Source: a virus. From it: a DNA stretch of 27,240 nt. Both the position numbers and the translations under genes were made by a program. Position 1 is the first letter of the stretch, and every line of letters begins with the position of its first letter. Where the stretch lies: positions 1-27,240 of the IMG/VR virus record IMGVR_UViG_3300025127_000209; one strand, given 5' to 3'. A model generated the notes under the pieces. It ran no database searches. It saw only the letters and a program-made list of their open reading frames with translations, and was not told the origin of the DNA. Below, piece by piece: positions 14,879 through 24,446 of the stretch.

Positions 14879-15421
14879 ATGGCGATTGACAAACTAACTC
14901 CTCTCGCAGCCCCGCCGGGGCACTCCCTCACTGGCCCTAGAGGTAAGTGGCCGTGGGAACGTCCTCCCCGGTTTTCAGATCCTGACGACGCTATTGATTT
15001 TGTTTTAGATAAACTAGATAACCCTAAGTCTGAGGATAGTCTGGTTAAACTGATGCTTGCAGGTATCACGGTAGAAGAGATTGTAGCACAAGTGGCATTC
15101 AAAGGCTTTACACAAGGCACGTTTAATCCTGATGTAGCTGAGTTGATTAAGCCAGCTATCGGCGTGTACCTCATGGGATTAGCCGATAAAAACGGTCTAC
15201 AGCCACAGTTGTTTGTTGAAGAAGAGGCAGAAGAAGAAGTAAGCGACATCACGTTTTACAAAATACTCAAGCAGCGTAATCCTAAGTTGTTTGACGCCAT
15301 GAACGAAGAAATTAACAGGGCACAACGGATGCAAGAACAAGAAGCTTTGAGGGGCGCATCCCCCGCTCCTGCACAAGAAATACCACCTAGTTTCCTCGAC
15401 ACACCAGCGGAAGGAGTGTAA
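14879..15421 (+). CDS. Conserved virion-associated protein (small)
   Basis: This 180-residue protein carries the pattern PPGHSLTGPRGKWPWERPPR then a helical, acidic domain (MLAGITVEEIVAQVAFKGFT, QGTFNPDVAELIKPAIGVYL) and a poly-Glu stretch (EEEAEEEV). I recognise the G.SLT....WPWE.PP start and the F.QG.FNPD motif from virion or head-to-tail region proteins of cyanophages and other marine phages, function unassigned. It begins three bases after the preceding stop and ends two bases before the next ATG, so the three genes are probably co-translated. Confidence 0.7.
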   Translation: MAIDKLTPLAAPPGHSLTGPRGKWPWERPPRFSDPDDAIDFVLDKLDNPKSEDSLVKLMLAGITVEEIVAQVAFKGFTQGTFNPDVAELIKPAIGVYLMGLADKNGLQPQLFVEEEAEEEVSDITFYKILKQRNPKLFDAMNEEINRAQRMQEQEALRGASPAPAQEIPPSFLDTPAEGV

Positions 15422-15423
15422 TT

Positions 15424-18400
15424 ATGGTCGCTCCACTATTGGCATTGGCGTATGCTGCCTCAAAAAAGGTAGATCAAAATCGCAGACGTAAGCAAGCTAA
15501 AGATGCTGCAGAAGCTGAAAAGGATAAGAACGCTCCCAGATATTTTGGGTATGATGAGAACGGAAAATTTATAGCTGGAGTGAAGTCCAACACTTTAGAA
15601 TACCAAGCTATAAAGGATGTCACCCACTTTTCTGTGGGGGGAGGCGACCCTCAAAAGTTAGAAAAGCCGTTTACTCCACAGCCTGTTTACTGGGACAGAG
15701 AGAACAAAACACAAGTTTCTGCTGCAGAATACTTGACTATGTCGCAGGGAAAACTTGATTCTGGTTCTTTTGTATCATCAAGTGATCTTCCGGGTATCGG
15801 CTTGAGAATAGAAACTGAAGCCCCAACCTATACAATTCCTGACATGAGCAACATAGTCAAAATTGGAATGACAACTCGCACGGGTGTAGACTACTTGCCG
15901 TCGGAGATGTTGGAGTCTGTGATGGGGGATGATGATGAGGATTCGTATACAGTTCTTTGGAACGGCAAACCGTGGGGGACAGGAGTAGAGGGGCTGGCAG
16001 CAGCACAAAAAGCTAGAGCAGCAGATACTAGCGTTGCACAATACCAAGAAATATCTACGATTAGTCCTAACGGAGTGGTCAGTACCGCTTTTAAAGAAAT
16101 AAAAAAGCCTGAAGAACCAGCCAAAATATACTACGGGAGTGAATATATTGGAAAAGGTAACGAGGGGTACGAGACTGCACTAGCACGGGCTGCAGCCGAC
16201 GGAAAAAATGCCAAAGTAATTAGATCATTAAAAGATGATGTGCTTAAAGTTGCTCTTGAAAAACCAGAACCAGAAGACCCGCCAAAGGGCACGGTATACA
16301 GAGTTGGCGATCCCGACGACCCAGATAATCCCAGAGTATTTTTGGACATTTCTGCAGCAAAAAGATTTGCTACGGAGAACAATGTACCACTGGGTGAAAT
16401 AGAAATTGTTGAAGGTGCTGCTGTAGAAGGAACTGGTGAAGATAGAAAAATTGTTTCGTCCGGTGGTATTGAGTTGTTTGAACCGCCAGAAGAAGAAGAT
16501 CCTGCAGATACGGCTGTCGAACAAGCTTACGTCCCGCGAAAACTAGGGAGCGAAGATAAATTTGTTTACGTTAATGTATCTGATTTGACTCCCGCTGAAA
16601 CTGCAAAGTATGCGAAGGGAGAGTACAAGACACGGCTTAATAAGAACGACGGGAAAGAGTTCACAAAAGGAGAATTTCCTAATGGCTCTAAGAGTTCTAA
16701 CGCAAGTCAACAGTCTGCTATAAACCTATCAGAGTTTTCTGGGGGTTTTGTTGAAACAGTAGACGCTGATGGCGAACCTACTACAATAGGCTTTGGATTT
16801 GCAACAGGATCTAAGTCTGAAAAAGACCCTTCTATACGTGTGGGATCAGCTATTCAATCTGTTTTGAAACATCCTGAAGCATTTATAAAGTTGCAAAGTG
16901 ACCCGTTACAATATGCTGCGTTTTTAGACGCGGTGAGTAATCAGGTAATGGCTGCATATCAAAAAGATTCCGCAACAAATATAGTTACTGGAGTTACTCC
17001 ACAACTACCTGTAGAAGTTCTCAGTATAACTAGAGACTACGCCATGAAAAAGTTTGCGGGTTTGTCTAACATACCCGGTATAGAGAAGGTTCTTACGCAA
17101 AAGTTTGATGAACGTCTAAATTTCAGACGCACATTCGCAGAAAGCACAGCAACAGAACAGACTGGTGCAGGTATGGTGATAGAAAACACCGTAGAGATTC
17201 CTGATTCTGAAGACCCAAATGGAACTGTTACACGAAATGTAATCATGGGTGTTGCGTACGATCCAAAGTACAAAACCACCATCGAATTACTTTCTGGACC
17301 TTACGGACTTTCCAAAGATACAATCGCCTCACTTATGATCCCTAAAAAAGGAGCAGAGGCTATAGATGTAGATGGCTCACCTGTAACCATAATGGCAGAG
17401 GAACAGCCTGTGATGGAAATGGTGCAGCAAATGATAAGCACACCGTTTTACTTTACAGACAACGAGGGCCGAAGACGACAAGGCAGTTTGTTTGACGCCT
17501 TTGCTTTTATAACGCGGCCTGAAAAATTGCGTCAGTTTAAAAACATGAAAGTCAGTCCACAGATAGAGCGTGACCTAGCTGGAATGTTTATTGATGCGAC
17601 AGAGGGCAACGCTTTGTACGGTATTCGTTTGCTTGAGAATCTTGCTCCGTTTGGATCTAACATAGCAGGAAGAGTCCTTAATGCACAATACGGCACAGAC
17701 AATGTAGATAAGCTTTCATTAGGTGGTAATGCTTCCGCAACTGCAGCAGGAACAGCATTCGGAACACTGAACAACATTCGTGCCACTTACTTTTTGCCGA
17801 ATCCAATGACGGGAGAACCTGATCCTAGTCGCCCCATTGACTTGACTATGGCAGCGGGTGAATTTGTTTTGGGCGTAGACGGTATCGTGTACTTGTTAGA
17901 CAAGGCAGGAGAGTTTGTAAGACAGGGCTTTGGTAGCATAATACCGCAAGAACAAGTTTACCAAAGGGCGTTGGCTTCTGTGGCTCAAGTTCGTATGAAC
18001 GTCATGTCCGCTGAACAAGCGGCACGATCTGTTGAAGAGGGTGGACGAGGACAAAGCGTAGAGGCTAATCAGGCAGCAGCGCGAAGAAATCAAGCTCTAC
18101 TTGAGCAGATACTAGATGATCTTCAAAGTGATGCAATGGATACTGTAACTATCAACGGCCAAGAACAAGAAATAGCTAGAAAACTGATCGCAGCACGTAG
18201 GCTATACAAATACCTGTCCGCTTATCAGATGGCTGCAGCTATTCAGGGAGGAACGGGCGGACGTACAATATCTGACCAAGACGTTGAAAACATGCTCAGT
18301 GCCTTTAACTTTACTACAATCAGTACGCCTAAAGCCGAACTAGCTACCCTCGACGCTGCTATGGGCATGATGAAGCGTATCAGAGATGTTAACGGTGCTA

Positions 18401-18708
18401 TCGGAAGCCCCAGCAAGTTAACACGATATGCAGGATTCACCTACGAAAGACTTGAGGGTGCGGCGCAAGGAACTGGTAGAGTGACTGTGTACAGAGATGT
18501 TCTCAACGCTCGTGACTACTTGGCTGAACCCGGAGCCAGACAACGGGGCGGAGATGGAAGTCAGCCTACTGTCACTGTGACTCGTGACGACTTTAACGCC
18601 TATCTTCTTAGTAATAACGAGTCAACTTTATCTCCCGATGATAAACCGGAAGATCACCCAAGATATGCAGAATACTTACAAGCTATGGGATTAGGAGCGC
18701 AGTCTTAA
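15424..18708 (+). CDS. Giant virion protein 1 (1094 residues), probable ejection/core protein
   Basis: The protein starts with a hydrophobic/basic segment (VAPLLALAYAASKKVDQNRR), then a long acidic, repetitive region with recurring beta-strand pairs resembling NGKPWGTGVEG, IYYGSEYIGKG and GTVYRVGDPDDPDNPRVFLD. It ends in a mainly helical C-terminal half. The stretch QGGTGGRTISDQDVENMLSA resembles C-terminal segments of large internal proteins in marine phages. I see no lytic transglycosylase or peptidase motif. GGAG at 15413-15416 supports the ATG. Size and position after the tail genes suggest an internal core or ejection protein like T7 gp15/gp16; this is inference from context. Confidence 0.6.
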   Translation: MVAPLLALAYAASKKVDQNRRRKQAKDAAEAEKDKNAPRYFGYDENGKFIAGVKSNTLEYQAIKDVTHFSVGGGDPQKLEKPFTPQPVYWDRENKTQVSAAEYLTMSQGKLDSGSFVSSSDLPGIGLRIETEAPTYTIPDMSNIVKIGMTTRTGVDYLPSEMLESVMGDDDEDSYTVLWNGKPWGTGVEGLAAAQKARAADTSVAQYQEISTISPNGVVSTAFKEIKKPEEPAKIYYGSEYIGKGNEGYETALARAAADGKNAKVIRSLKDDVLKVALEKPEPEDPPKGTVYRVGDPDDPDNPRVFLDISAAKRFATENNVPLGEIEIVEGAAVEGTGEDRKIVSSGGIELFEPPEEEDPADTAVEQAYVPRKLGSEDKFVYVNVSDLTPAETAKYAKGEYKTRLNKNDGKEFTKGEFPNGSKSSNASQQSAINLSEFSGGFVETVDADGEPTTIGFGFATGSKSEKDPSIRVGSAIQSVLKHPEAFIKLQSDPLQYAAFLDAVSNQVMAAYQKDSATNIVTGVTPQLPVEVLSITRDYAMKKFAGLSNIPGIEKVLTQKFDERLNFRRTFAESTATEQTGAGMVIENTVEIPDSEDPNGTVTRNVIMGVAYDPKYKTTIELLSGPYGLSKDTIASLMIPKKGAEAIDVDGSPVTIMAEEQPVMEMVQQMISTPFYFTDNEGRRRQGSLFDAFAFITRPEKLRQFKNMKVSPQIERDLAGMFIDATEGNALYGIRLLENLAPFGSNIAGRVLNAQYGTDNVDKLSLGGNASATAAGTAFGTLNNIRATYFLPNPMTGEPDPSRPIDLTMAAGEFVLGVDGIVYLLDKAGEFVRQGFGSIIPQEQVYQRALASVAQVRMNVMSAEQAARSVEEGGRGQSVEANQAAARRNQALLEQILDDLQSDAMDTVTINGQEQEIARKLIAARRLYKYLSAYQMAAAIQGGTGGRTISDQDVENMLSAFNFTTISTPKAELATLDAAMGMMKRIRDVNGAIGSPSKLTRYAGFTYERLEGAAQGTGRVTVYRDVLNARDYLAEPGARQRGGDGSQPTVTVTRDDFNAYLLSNNESTLSPDDKPEDHPRYAEYLQAMGLGAQS

Positions 18709-18709
18709 T

Positions 18710-21700
18710 ATGGCCGAACCAGAAAACACCACACAAGAAGAAGATCTTGGTCCTCGTGTTGAAGAAGCACCAAGAGAACCGCTACAAAAGTCATTCCTAG
18801 AAAGAATGCAATCTTCTATCGGAGCCAGACCTGCAAGTCCGGTTGATCTTGTTGTTGTGCGTGATCCTGAAATACCCCCATTCAAGCCGGAAACTCCGTT
18901 CGAAAAAACTCGTCCCTTCTACGGCACTCCTAGTGATCGAGCGACTGGTATTAGAGTGGACGGGGGGCAACCTCCATCAGTGGTGTTTTCTGATCCACAA
19001 CGAGGTGCCCCCGCTGTCGTAGGGGAACCGGAAGTCACATACGAACCCTTTGCACTGTTTGGTCTACCCAGCTTTGGCATAGACATCCCTGCAGAACAAA
19101 AATTTAACAAGCTTGCTGATATCGATTATACCAAACTTAGTCCTATACTATCAATCAACGAGGTGTATGATTTTAGCAGCCCTGAACAAGTTGCAGCAAT
19201 AAACTCATACACAGGAATTGTTGACAGAGACGGTAGAAAAATACCGTTTTCTCCGAACTCATCAATAGATGATAAAATACGGGTAGCAGATAATTTTGAA
19301 GCTGTGTCATTTTTTAAAGCTGCTAGGGATGCGGATGATATAGTAGATAAAATACCGTGGGAAACTGTAATAGCAAAACGTCTAGAACTTCCTGCTGACT
19401 TTGCAGACAGGCAGGGACGTGTGCCTCTCAAGATTCCCGGTACGGACATAGGTCTGCCTCCTACAGCCCACCAAAAACTTTTAGGTTTTAACTACCTCAC
19501 ATACACACTTCCAAACTACGCAGAGCCTGATCTTCGTAGAGCGGAAGCTTTACGTCACATGAATGTAGCTTTACTAGAATTGAGTGAAACATATCCCGAA
19601 CTAAAAGATGCTCGTACACGACTGGGTATTCTCGACTACACAGCAGCCATAAAGTTTTACGACGGTAAAAAAATAATTGCTGAGTATGGTCGTACCGCCT
19701 CCAGAGCCGGATTTGAATTTGCTGGGTGGTTTGTCGGCGAGGGGGCACAAGCAATAATGAGTGTTGGTAAACTGTTTGACTTTGAAACGCCAGAAGGCGG
19801 TTTACTTGACAGTAAAACCCGACAAGAAACACTCACATCATTCATTCCGCGATACGCTGATGGTCTTCAGCGGCGTCTTTTACAAAACGGTGTAGACGTA
19901 TCTTTTGGTGTAGCGGAATATCTTGTTAGACACTCCCTGAGCCTACCTCCACGAGTTGTAGCTAACGCCGTAGAATTTATCATGCCTACATCTTTAGCGG
20001 CAAAAGCTAAACAGACACTTTCCGCTGCCGACTACAAAGCTTTTCAAATGTATAGACAAGCACAAGCAAAAACTGGCAGAACAGATATAGATGGATTTGA
20101 ATTCTTAAACGAGTTCGTAGAGAATAACAAAGCTTCACTTGTGACTCGCGGAGTCAACACGCTTCTTATGAACAAAATCGTAAACGTGCCCCTGTTTGGT
20201 CGGGGTGGAAAATGGGCACGAGTGGGACTTTTAAGCCGCCTCAACGCAGGTAAAAATCTAGCTGAGATGGAATTACCCCTGCCACAAAGAGAAGGTTATG
20301 CAACTATCTTGACAGTACGGGATAGGTCAACAAAATTACGGGACGACATACTAGAAAGGGCGGCGGCAGAAAAACGTGCCCCAACCAAAAAAGAAATGGA
20401 TCGTATAGAAATCTATGAAGCCAAGATAAAAGAAGCAAATATAGACTTGATGGCTGAAGTTGCACAACAAAACGTGCCCGATTTTATGCGTACTATGGCA
20501 CGTCAAAATAACTTCATGGTAATTGGTTCCGCTGTGGGCGGACAAATGATACAGCACTTGGGCGGTGATCCGGGGTTGGGTGAGGCTATAGGCTTGGGTA
20601 CATCACTTGTTGTTTATTTAGGATCAAGCCAAGCAGCAATCAAGTGGGTAAAATCTACATTTAGAAACGCTGACAAAAAAGCTATAGATCAAGCAGAATT
20701 TATCGCACAAGGCATCAACACATTTGATCCTGAATACTCAGAGGCAATCCTCACCCGCGCAGGATATATGAGAGAATTGCGTGACGCCTTAATAGAAGAA
20801 GACATTCCTGCCGAAGTAGTTAACTTATCTATAGGACAACTTACAGGACTCGCTGTTTTACAGGCTCTAGATGCTACCACACGTCAAAACATATCTGCTA
20901 AACAAATCGGAAAATTTGGCAAAGAAGTACAAGACCTGATAGACATACACGCTGCTGAAACGGAGCTTGTTGTTGAGCTTCGCGCAGTATTTAGTAGAAT
21001 GGCACAGGACAGCTACCCAGAGGGCAGTGCTGCCTCAAAGATGCAAGAGTTAATTGGTAATGCTATTGATTTTGCAGAGAAGGACATAGACCAAAGAGTT
21101 GCGGACTTCGACGTTTTGATCAGCAACGCATCTTACAAAGTACAGGCTATGGTCGAAAACAACACAGGAAAGTCGCTTAGTCACACTGGTTTAGGAAAAA
21201 GGTATTTAGACGATTTTGAAACTGCTCTTACAAACTTGACTGAACTTGGTATTGAGTTGTCTGAAAATACCGTAAAGGCAGTGCAAGAAATAGCTGCAGA
21301 ACGAACAGGAGCAGTTTTATCTGTGGCAGAAGCTCGTGCTAGTGCAGCACTTTCAGAATTGGGAGACATAACATCTGGGCAAGCTGCAGCAGCGGATTTT
21401 GTTGGAGATAAGGGTGTAAAACCATTCGGTAGAGCCGTTAATGTGACTAAGGATGACATACCTAGATTTGAAACGGGAGAAGACTTACAGTCTATTGTAG
21501 TTGAAACCTCTCACGTTAGGGATCGTGAAAATGCCAGTGCAGGATTTAGAGTTCTTGATAGAGAGCAGTACATGATACAAACTCCGGGAGGAGAATTTAT
21601 GCCTGTGGGCACACAGCCGTACGTGGATGGTGGCAGTTTACTAGATGGTTTGATAAGTGCTGTAGGGATAGACACAGGTGTTGACCTTATAGATTTTGCT

Positions 21701-23683
21701 ACAGGGAAGAATCTGTCTCCAAGTACAGTGGCCGCAACCACGGGAACATTCAGAAGAGCAGCAAATAATTTCTTTGAAATGATGGCTGACGAGGGAGAGG
21801 ACGTAGCACAGACAATCAAAAACACTGTAGAACTAGCTAGTGCTGACGCCTCTTTTGCTACTCAATTTGGAAATCTATCAAGCTTAAAAGGCAACAACGA
21901 CGCTATAATTGCAGCTATGTATCAGCGGCATTTAGCAAGTCAGTCTAATAGTGTTGTTGACACAATGAAGATATCAATGACACAGTTGCGTAAATTTGAC
22001 AGCATGTTTAGAGAGATGGGCTTCAAAGCGAAGTCACCAGCAGCACAAACTCGTTACAGCAATGTAAGCGATGATATAACGGAAATGTTTGGGCAGTTTG
22101 TGGTGGATACAGATGACGGCCCAATGTCTGTTGGGCAACTTTTTGTGCAACTTGAAGATACTGAAGCGCCCGTAGCTGTAGCTACGGCACTAGCAGGATT
22201 TCGCAAAGAGTGGACTGATTACAAAGCCAACTGGTTTGACGATCCTGAAGTTGCAAGATGGATGGGCTGGGGAAAACGCGCATCAACCTCCCCAAGCGCA
22301 GATGAACCTCTGGGACTAATCAAAGAAAAAGTTTCTCAGCCTAAAAACTGGATGAATTTTAACACGATGGACTCTAATAACGTACAGGACATGTTCCAAA
22401 CATGGAGAAAAACTGTAGGTTCTCGACGTGCATCTCGTAATAACGCTAAACATATTGATCCCAATTCAGATGTAGGAAAAGCATCTATTGCTGCCATGCG
22501 TGTTCAAATATCATCGTGGGTACAGAGCTACACCAAATCTCCGGACTTTAGTATAGAAGTGCTAGACGAAAAGCTTAGACTGATGCAAGAAAATTTTGTA
22601 GGCGTTGATGCAAACGGAAAAGATGTTCCGCTGTTTCCAGAGATAGGAAAACTAATAGATGACACAAGGGGATTAGAGTCGGGCAGTGTTAGTGCTGCAG
22701 TGTTAGCTGAAGTAAGACAAGCAGAAAACAGCTTGGTTGATACTATGGCGGCGGAGTTCAAAAGAAACAAAAACAGCTACACAAAGGATATGAATACCGC
22801 TATAAAGACGCTTCAAAATTTTGCAACTGGCAAAGTGAATCCATCTGACCTCATAGGCACCCTTCTTAACGGTGGCCCCCTCTTAGTAAAAGATTTTAAA
22901 GAAGCTCTCAAAAAGACAAAAAAGGCAGATGGAAGTTTTTTTGTAGATGATGACATTGATGTCCTTCTAGGAGATATGGCTGTACAAGCTATAGAAGATA
23001 CAATGTTTACCTCAACAGGCAGACTCGACGTTAATCCTAGAAATGCAAATCAACTAGTTCCGTCGTACGATTTTAACGTGGACATGCTTGCTGATTTCAT
23101 AGGCTACGGTAACAGGGATAAAGAACAAGCCATGATTAAAGTCTTTGGTCAAGCTAGATACAATGTAGCTAAAAGGATGGTTGAGTTTATACGCAACAAA
23201 GAAAACTCATCTTTGGGTGGTTTGAGTGTCAGCGGAATACCGCGCCGCTTTTCAGTTGAAAGTTACATATCCAGATTCTACGCAATCAACCGCGATGTCA
23301 TAGGCCCACAATACGTAGCCACAGAATCGATACTTCAAAGGATGCGTTTACGTAACTTTAGTGTGGTGCAAGCTGCTCTTACTGATCCTAAAGTTGGGGA
23401 GTTGTTTCTTGAAATGTTGGAGTCTGGTAAACCGCTGCCTCCTAAAAAAGAAAAAGAATTAGCCACTCTTCTCACAGCAGTGTACGTTAAACTCAACGCT
23501 ACTTTGCCACAATACGCCCGTGAGGGAGGAATTGCAAAAGAAGACTTAGTAGGACTTCCCGGATGGAAAGTAAGAGAAATGACGGAAGAATCGTTGAGCG
23601 GCAGTGTGTTTCCGTTGCATCCTGAATATGAATTAGAAATGATCAGAAGAATACCTACTCAAAGACCTATGTTTACAAATTAG
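18710..23683 (+). CDS. Giant virion protein 2 (1657 residues), probable ejection/core protein
   Basis: This 4974-base gene is the largest in the window. The product is acidic and disordered-looking at the N-terminus (Pro/Glu-rich, about 1-100) and then largely helical. A long small-residue hydrophobic stretch lies around residues 602-646 (IGSAVGGQMIQHLGGDPG ... AIGLGTSLVVYLGSS), and weaker ones near 340 (FAGWFVGEGAQAIMSVG). These could insert in a membrane during DNA entry. No enzymatic motif stands out. It starts one base after the preceding giant gene, and AGGAG at 18693-18697 lies 12 bases upstream, inside the end of that gene. T7-type internal virion proteins are the closest functional analogue, by size and order only. 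Confidence 0.6.
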   Translation: MAEPENTTQEEDLGPRVEEAPREPLQKSFLERMQSSIGARPASPVDLVVVRDPEIPPFKPETPFEKTRPFYGTPSDRATGIRVDGGQPPSVVFSDPQRGAPAVVGEPEVTYEPFALFGLPSFGIDIPAEQKFNKLADIDYTKLSPILSINEVYDFSSPEQVAAINSYTGIVDRDGRKIPFSPNSSIDDKIRVADNFEAVSFFKAARDADDIVDKIPWETVIAKRLELPADFADRQGRVPLKIPGTDIGLPPTAHQKLLGFNYLTYTLPNYAEPDLRRAEALRHMNVALLELSETYPELKDARTRLGILDYTAAIKFYDGKKIIAEYGRTASRAGFEFAGWFVGEGAQAIMSVGKLFDFETPEGGLLDSKTRQETLTSFIPRYADGLQRRLLQNGVDVSFGVAEYLVRHSLSLPPRVVANAVEFIMPTSLAAKAKQTLSAADYKAFQMYRQAQAKTGRTDIDGFEFLNEFVENNKASLVTRGVNTLLMNKIVNVPLFGRGGKWARVGLLSRLNAGKNLAEMELPLPQREGYATILTVRDRSTKLRDDILERAAAEKRAPTKKEMDRIEIYEAKIKEANIDLMAEVAQQNVPDFMRTMARQNNFMVIGSAVGGQMIQHLGGDPGLGEAIGLGTSLVVYLGSSQAAIKWVKSTFRNADKKAIDQAEFIAQGINTFDPEYSEAILTRAGYMRELRDALIEEDIPAEVVNLSIGQLTGLAVLQALDATTRQNISAKQIGKFGKEVQDLIDIHAAETELVVELRAVFSRMAQDSYPEGSAASKMQELIGNAIDFAEKDIDQRVADFDVLISNASYKVQAMVENNTGKSLSHTGLGKRYLDDFETALTNLTELGIELSENTVKAVQEIAAERTGAVLSVAEARASAALSELGDITSGQAAAADFVGDKGVKPFGRAVNVTKDDIPRFETGEDLQSIVVETSHVRDRENASAGFRVLDREQYMIQTPGGEFMPVGTQPYVDGGSLLDGLISAVGIDTGVDLIDFATGKNLSPSTVAATTGTFRRAANNFFEMMADEGEDVAQTIKNTVELASADASFATQFGNLSSLKGNNDAIIAAMYQRHLASQSNSVVDTMKISMTQLRKFDSMFREMGFKAKSPAAQTRYSNVSDDITEMFGQFVVDTDDGPMSVGQLFVQLEDTEAPVAVATALAGFRKEWTDYKANWFDDPEVARWMGWGKRASTSPSADEPLGLIKEKVSQPKNWMNFNTMDSNNVQDMFQTWRKTVGSRRASRNNAKHIDPNSDVGKASIAAMRVQISSWVQSYTKSPDFSIEVLDEKLRLMQENFVGVDANGKDVPLFPEIGKLIDDTRGLESGSVSAAVLAEVRQAENSLVDTMAAEFKRNKNSYTKDMNTAIKTLQNFATGKVNPSDLIGTLLNGGPLLVKDFKEALKKTKKADGSFFVDDDIDVLLGDMAVQAIEDTMFTSTGRLDVNPRNANQLVPSYDFNVDMLADFIGYGNRDKEQAMIKVFGQARYNVAKRMVEFIRNKENSSLGGLSVSGIPRRFSVESYISRFYAINRDVIGPQYVATESILQRMRLRNFSVVQAALTDPKVGELFLEMLESGKPLPPKKEKELATLLTAVYVKLNATLPQYAREGGIAKEDLVGLPGWKVREMTEESLSGSVFPLHPEYELEMIRRIPTQRPMFTN

Positions 23684-23692
23684 GAGTAAAAC

Positions 23693-24229
23693 ATGAAAAC
23701 CTATAACAACGGTCCACGCAAACGTATGATGTACGGTGGCGCGGCAAAGAACAAGCCCATGATGAATGGCGGCATGGCAACCAAAAAGAAACCCCGCAAG
23801 AAAGCTTACGGAGGTGGCATGATGACGGCTACACAGCCGCAACAAAACATGATGCAAAATCAGATGATGCAGAAGCCGATGATGAAGATGGCAGAAGGTG
23901 GTAAGTTCCCTGATCTTACAGGGGATGGTGAAGTTACCCAAGCTGACATTCTTAAAGGGAGAGGAGTTTTTAACAAAGGAGGTGACGTTTCAGATCGTCG
24001 TCGTGCTTATGGCAAAAACGAAATGGGCATGATAAATGCTAGACTAGGACATGCCGTAGAAAGTCTCATTTCAAATACCGATTCAGATAGGCCTGATGGC
24101 AAACTTACAAAAGACTCTATAAAAATGTACGTCAACGATATTAAATTAGCTGTAGAAACGGGTATAGCAGAGGCTGCTGGGTTTAGCGATGCCAAAATTA
24201 AACAAGCTCTACGTAGAGCAACCAAGTAA
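23693..24229 (+). CDS. Met/Gly/Lys-rich protein with one EF-hand/dockerin-like calcium loop
   Basis: The first 70 residues are low complexity: a basic Gly-Gly-Met part (RKRMMYGGAAKNKPMMNGGM), a Lys run and a Met/Gln-rich linker (QQNMMQNQMMQKPMMKMAEG). Residues 74-85 form a canonical 12-residue loop, DLTGDGEVTQAD, with D74, T76, D78 and D85 placed to bind calcium. It is followed by the conserved-looking ILKGRGVFNKGG. The remaining 75 residues are helical and polar. AGGAGT just before the ATG supports the start. The F/PDLTGDG.VTQADILKGRG motif is familiar from uncultured marine phages. It ends the rightward operon; the role is unknown, and a virion protein stabilised by calcium is possible. Confidence 0.75.
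   Translation: MKTYNNGPRKRMMYGGAAKNKPMMNGGMATKKKPRKKAYGGGMMTATQPQQNMMQNQMMQKPMMKMAEGGKFPDLTGDGEVTQADILKGRGVFNKGGDVSDRRRAYGKNEMGMINARLGHAVESLISNTDSDRPDGKLTKDSIKMYVNDIKLAVETGIAEAAGFSDAKIKQALRRATK
24192..24219 (-). terminator. Candidate intrinsic terminator for the leftward operon
   Basis: Bases 24206-24219 are a perfect 14-base palindrome (GCTCTACGTAGAGC) that can form a five-pair stem with an ACGT loop. Read leftward, it is followed by TTGTTTAATTTT. It lies just past the last leftward stop codon, inside the 3' end of the opposing gene. The stem is short, so the call is tentative. Confidence 0.35.
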
Positions 24230-24230
24230 A

Positions 24231-24446
24231 CTACACATACCTACCCGACTTTTCCATGATCTCCTTAGACATAGAACTTAGGTAACGAACTAGGGACGCT
24301 ACAGAGTGTGCACCGTCATACTCAGGTAATCCCTTGTTTATTACCTTTTCTAGTTCCTCCGGGTTCACACAGTCGGACAGAAGTTCTACCTTTCCGTCCT
24401 GCAGCAAGTTCGCTTCGAACTTAAATAGAAATGCTTTTTTTGACAT
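24231..24446 (-). CDS. 71-residue protein, function unknown
   Basis: This small, slightly acidic soluble protein (MSKKAFLFKFEANLLQDG, then NPEELEKVINKGLPEYDGAH and a helical end) shows no recognisable family. The beta-alpha pattern at the start could suit a compact alpha/beta fold. The ATG at 24446 overlaps the end of the nuclease-like gene by 26 bases; an in-frame GTG at 24458 is an alternative. It is the last gene of the leftward operon and ends one base from the opposing gene. Confidence 0.58.
   Translation of the reverse strand: MSKKAFLFKFEANLLQDGKVELLSDCVNPEELEKVINKGLPEYDGAHSVASLVRYLSSMSKEIMEKSGRYV
24324..24349 (+). terminator. Candidate intrinsic terminator for the rightward operon
   Basis: AGGTAAT (24324-24330) pairs with ATTACCT (24340-24346) around a nine-base loop and runs into TTTTC. 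It lies about 95 bases beyond the last rightward stop, inside the opposing gene. The stem is AT-rich and the T run short, so this is tentative. Confidence 0.28.

Noticed and set aside
14909-14921. GCCCC/GGGGC short hairpin near the start of the 14879 gene
   Set aside because: A five-pair stem with a three-base loop inside coding sequence, with no ribosome site or T run associated, is probably chance.
14392-15252. Long open frame on the minus strand (286 codons)
   Set aside because: It lies antisense to two well-supported, tightly spaced genes with ribosome sites. Its translation is Ser/Pro/Leu-rich without recognisable motifs, as expected for a shadow frame.
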